Assembly: GCF_009796825.1 (NCBI RefSeq)
Contig: NZ_CP047030.1
Coordinates: forward strand, 744,001 to 808,000
Direction of reading: 5' to 3'
Source: Algibacter sp. L3A6
Lineage (GTDB): Bacteria; Bacteroidota; Bacteroidia; Flavobacteriales; Flavobacteriaceae
Length of the DNA: 64,000 nt
This document shows, one piece after another, positions 61,684 to 64,000 of this stretch. A program made the translations under genes and the position numbers. A model generated the notes under the pieces. That model worked only from the letters and a program-made list of their open reading frames with translations, did not search any database and was not told the origin of the DNA. Every line of letters begins with the position of its first letter. Positions within the stretch are counted from its first letter, which is position 1.

Positions 61684-64000
61684 CTATCTGTTAATATAAA
61701 TCCAACCTGTTTTTGGTTTAGACCCATCTCCTAAATCTAAAACATAGTAGTACGTCCCAACAGGTAACTCTTTCGCCTCGTTTATGGTTACCCTTCCGTT
61801 AGAAGTTCCATCCCAAGTATTAGAATATCCTTTGGCTTGGTAAACAATATTTCCCCAACGGTTATAAACCTCCAATTTATTATTCGGATAGTTTTCAATA
61901 CAACTAATTAAAAACAAATCGTTATCGCCATCACTATTCGGAGAGAACTCGTTATATACTTCCAAACATTGCGGTGTAACAAAAGCGGTAGATGTGTTGT
62001 TTGATGTATTCATATCCATTCCACCATCTAAACTAAAAATAGTCGCTGTATTTAAATAATCTCCAGTACCTAGAACTTCAACTGTAATTTCTAAAAGTTG
62101 TATATCGCCTTCATTTAATACAGGCACCGTCCATTCACCATCGTTCTCAGAATAAGTTCCGGCAGTGGCTATGTAAGAAATAAATTCATATCCACTAGGA
62201 ATAAATTCTTCAACAACAATATTATTTGCCGTTACAGAACCTTCATTAGTTAAAGTAATAGTAAAAACAACTTCGTTATTAACAACCGGTTCTGCTTCAT
62301 TTACAACTTTCTCTACACTTAAGTCTGAAGCACCACTAAAGATACTTACTGTAGCATCATCTGGATCACCATCATTGTCTACATCGGCATTTGTTGCATT
62401 ATCAGGATCATCGGAATCTTCACGGATTGAAGTTGTTGAATTAACAATTGTTGCATCTACAAATGCTGTATTAACTACGCTACCTGCATCAATATCTTCA
62501 ACCGTTACCACATGCTCCGCGTTAGCTGTAAAGGTTTCTCCTGGCGCTAAAGAGGCCACAGTTGATGCACTTGTAAATGTTGCATTAGTATCTGATAAAA
62601 TGATATTTAATAAAGTAACATTACCAGCATTGGTAACTGAAATACTATACGTTAAAACATCTCCAATATTGGTATACGAACCAAAATCGACAGCTTTAGT
62701 TACGTCTAAAATAGCCAATTGTGGTGTAACGGTTACTGTTGCATCATCTGGTTCTCCATCGCCATTGGTATCATTATCTGTAGTATTATTTGGATCATCA
62801 GAATCGTCTGTAACTAAACCGTCTTTAGGATCTTCAGCATTTACAACCGCAGTATTTGTTACCGAACCTGTATCTAAATCAATTTGCGTAATAGTATGAT
62901 TTGCACCTAGCATCATGCTTTCTCCTGGCGCTAATGTTGTGATATTAGCTGGAGAAATACTTCCTGCATCGGCATTAATATCAGAAATTACGATATCTGT
63001 TAACGTAACATTACCGGTATTAACAACTTCTAAAACATAAGTAATAACTTCTCCTACGCTATCCCATAGACCATCTGGCGCTAAATCGGCTGCTTTGGTA
63101 AGCGAGATTGAAGGTGATTGAGTAATATTAGTTACTGTTACATCATCAGGATCTCCATCGGCATTAGCATCATTATCTGCCATGTTATTCGGATCATCAG
63201 AAATATCGCTTACCGCATTTCCTAAAGCATCGGTTGCATTTACATTCGCTGAATTTGAAACCGTTCCGACATCTAAATCTGCTTGTGTTAATGTATGTGT
63301 TGCCGTAACAGAAATACTTTCACCAGGAACTAATAAGGTAATATTACCCGGAGAAACACTACCAGCATCGGCATTAGCATCTGTTATTAAAATATTAGTT
63401 AATGTAATGTTACCCGTATTGGTTACAGTGATATTGTAAGCGATTTGCTCTCCAACGCTATCGTAACTTCCATCGTTAGCCGCTAAGGCTTCTTTAATAA
63501 TACTTATTTTACCTTCTATCGGTAAACTTGTAACGGTATCATCGTCTGGGTTTCCATCATTATTATCATCTACATTGGCTGGGTTGTTTGGATCATCAGA
63601 ATTATCTGAAACATCATTTCCATCAGGATCCTCACCTGTAACCACAGCGGCATTTGTTATACTGCCCGAATCTATATCGAATTGGGTGATAGTATAAACA
63701 GCTGTAAATGTTGCATTATCTATTTCTCCAGGAATTAAATCTATAGCAGCTCCATTTACCGCAACTAACGGGTCTGAAATACTAATATCGGTAACGGTTA
63801 CATTTCCTGAGTTAATCACTTCAAATGCATAACTAATAGTTTCGCCTACATTGGCAAGACCGTTTCCGTTGGCATCATTAAAAGTTCCTGTTTTAGTTAA
63901 AGTTAATTCTGGATTTCTAGTTAAACTTGTTACTGTTGGATCATCTGGATCTCCATCACCATTAATATCTTCATTGGTTGGGTTATCCGGATCATCAGAG
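61684..64000 (-). CDS. Repetitive adhesin with gliding-motility/T9SS C-terminal domain (5' part beyond the window)
   Basis: The C-terminal part (at least 771 residues) of a very large surface protein. The frame is open from 63999 to the stop, so no start lies in this window; an in-frame GTG at 63819 falls inside a repeat. At least four DUF11/DUF7507-like beta-sandwich repeats have a period of about 133 residues. Each has GEQIAYNITVTNTGNITLTN-like strands and ends in a SDDPNN...DNDTNGDGEPDDATVT loop whose Asp/Asn spacing resembles calcium-binding loops. A divergent DUF11 domain (about 61960-62340) follows. The CHU_C/gliding-motility type B domain at the end has EFSPNSDGDNDLF, VYNRWGNIVYQ and LPVGTYYYVLDL. 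It is exported by T9SS and probably acts in adhesion or gliding. Confidence 0.9.
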   Translation of the reverse strand, partial: SDDPDNPTNEDINGDGDPDDPTVTSLTRNPELTLTKTGTFNDANGNGLANVGETISYAFEVINSGNVTVTDISISDPLVAVNGAAIDLIPGEIDNATFTAVYTITQFDIDSGSITNAAVVTGEDPDGNDVSDNSDDPNNPANVDDNNDGNPDDDTVTSLPIEGKISIIKEALAANDGSYDSVGEQIAYNITVTNTGNITLTNILITDANADAGSVSPGNITLLVPGESISVTATHTLTQADLDVGTVSNSANVNATDALGNAVSDISDDPNNMADNDANADGDPDDVTVTNITQSPSISLTKAADLAPDGLWDSVGEVITYVLEVVNTGNVTLTDIVISDINADAGSISPANITTLAPGESMMLGANHTITQIDLDTGSVTNTAVVNAEDPKDGLVTDDSDDPNNTTDNDTNGDGEPDDATVTVTPQLAILDVTKAVDFGSYTNIGDVLTYSISVTNAGNVTLLNIILSDTNATFTSASTVASLAPGETFTANAEHVVTVEDIDAGSVVNTAFVDATIVNSTTSIREDSDDPDNATNADVDNDGDPDDATVSIFSGASDLSVEKVVNEAEPVVNNEVVFTITLTNEGSVTANNIVVEEFIPSGYEFISYIATAGTYSENDGEWTVPVLNEGDIQLLEITVEVLGTGDYLNTATIFSLDGGMDMNTSNNTSTAFVTPQCLEVYNEFSPNSDGDNDLFLISCIENYPNNKLEVYNRWGNIVYQAKGYSNTWDGTSNGRVTINEAKELPVGTYYYVLDLGDGSKPKTGWIYINR
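62415..63999 (-). repeat. Tandem 387-402 bp repeats encoding DUF11-like modules
   Basis: The SDDPxN loop recurs at minus-strand positions 63999, 63600, 63201, 62802 and 62415, a spacing of 399, 399, 399 and 387 bp. The repeats are diverged at DNA level but conserved in the acidic loop and in LAPGES/VTNTGN blocks. The array continues beyond the right edge. Confidence 0.85.

Noticed and set aside
61684..63819. Treating the GTG at 63819 as the start of the adhesin gene
   Set aside because: The frame continues upstream to 63999 with an in-frame copy of the same repeat (SDDPDN...DGDPDD), so the codon is internal and the gene extends beyond the window.
1..64000. CRISPR array, tRNA or rRNA genes, insertion sequences, phage genes
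   Set aside because: No regularly spaced short repeats, no cloverleaf with a tRNA T-arm outside the tmRNA, and no transposase, integrase or phage structural motif was found in any gene read.

Overview
The window comes from a marine member of the Bacteroidota, most likely the family Flavobacteriaceae. The evidence is low-GC DNA, three SusC/SusD loci, type IX secretion sorting tails, a tmRNA whose tag reads GENNYALAA, and promoters with the Bacteroidota -7 element TAnnTTTG. I cannot name a genus. Family names below come from motif recognition in the translated sequence; no database search was run.

Layout. (1) 1-3.8 kb: housekeeping and miscellaneous genes, namely a LYS1-like dehydrogenase, the tmRNA gene ssrA and two lipoproteins. 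(2) 3.9-13.6 kb, all minus strand: a protein- or peptide-directed Sus locus. A LytTR response regulator and a Cache-domain histidine kinase precede a large metzincin-like zinc metalloprotease, then SusC and SusD. (3) 14.6-24.4 kb: a second protein-directed Sus locus. It holds an ECF sigma factor, a divergent FecR anti-sigma, SusC with a secretin/TonB (STN) domain, SusD and an M16 peptidase. (4) 24.4-28.5 kb: a small-gene island with three small membrane or lipoprotein genes, then an unrecognised two-gene cassette (cytosolic protein plus four-helix membrane protein). (5) 28.5-29.8 kb: a BspA-like leucine-rich-repeat protein with a T9SS tail. (6) 29.8-61.3 kb: a large sulfated-polysaccharide utilization locus. 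Its minus-strand arm has four S1 sulfatases, two GH117 enzymes, two related beta-propeller proteins, GH95, GH97, a DUF6786-like protein, an SGNH esterase and a clan GH-A-like hydrolase with a carbohydrate-binding module. Its plus-strand arm has two tandem SusC/SusD pairs and a DUF1735-type lipoprotein. (7) 61.7 kb to the right edge: the C-terminal part of a repetitive adhesin with a gliding-motility/T9SS tail.

The most informative observation is a shared promoter architecture in the polysaccharide locus. Four promoters carry AACAT-N10-(T/A)A(A/T)TTGA, then exactly 24 nt, then TAnnTTTG. Three drive the minus-strand enzyme units and one drives the SusC/SusD arm. This defines a four-unit regulon under one unidentified activator that is not encoded in the window. 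A second regulatory signal is a pair of identical 8-bp direct repeats, 21 bp start to start, in front of the metalloprotease-SusCD operon, next to a LytTR-type regulator. LytTR regulators are known to bind exactly this kind of site.

How the genes could work together (inference): sulfatases and exo-acting glycosidases (GH95, GH97, GH117) trim a sulfated algal polysaccharide at the cell surface or in the periplasm. The GH-A-like enzyme may make the initial cut, and the two SusCD pairs import the oligosaccharides. GH117 points toward agar or porphyran-type 3,6-anhydro-L-galactose, and GH95 toward L-fucose or L-galactose. The substrate is not settled by the sequence.
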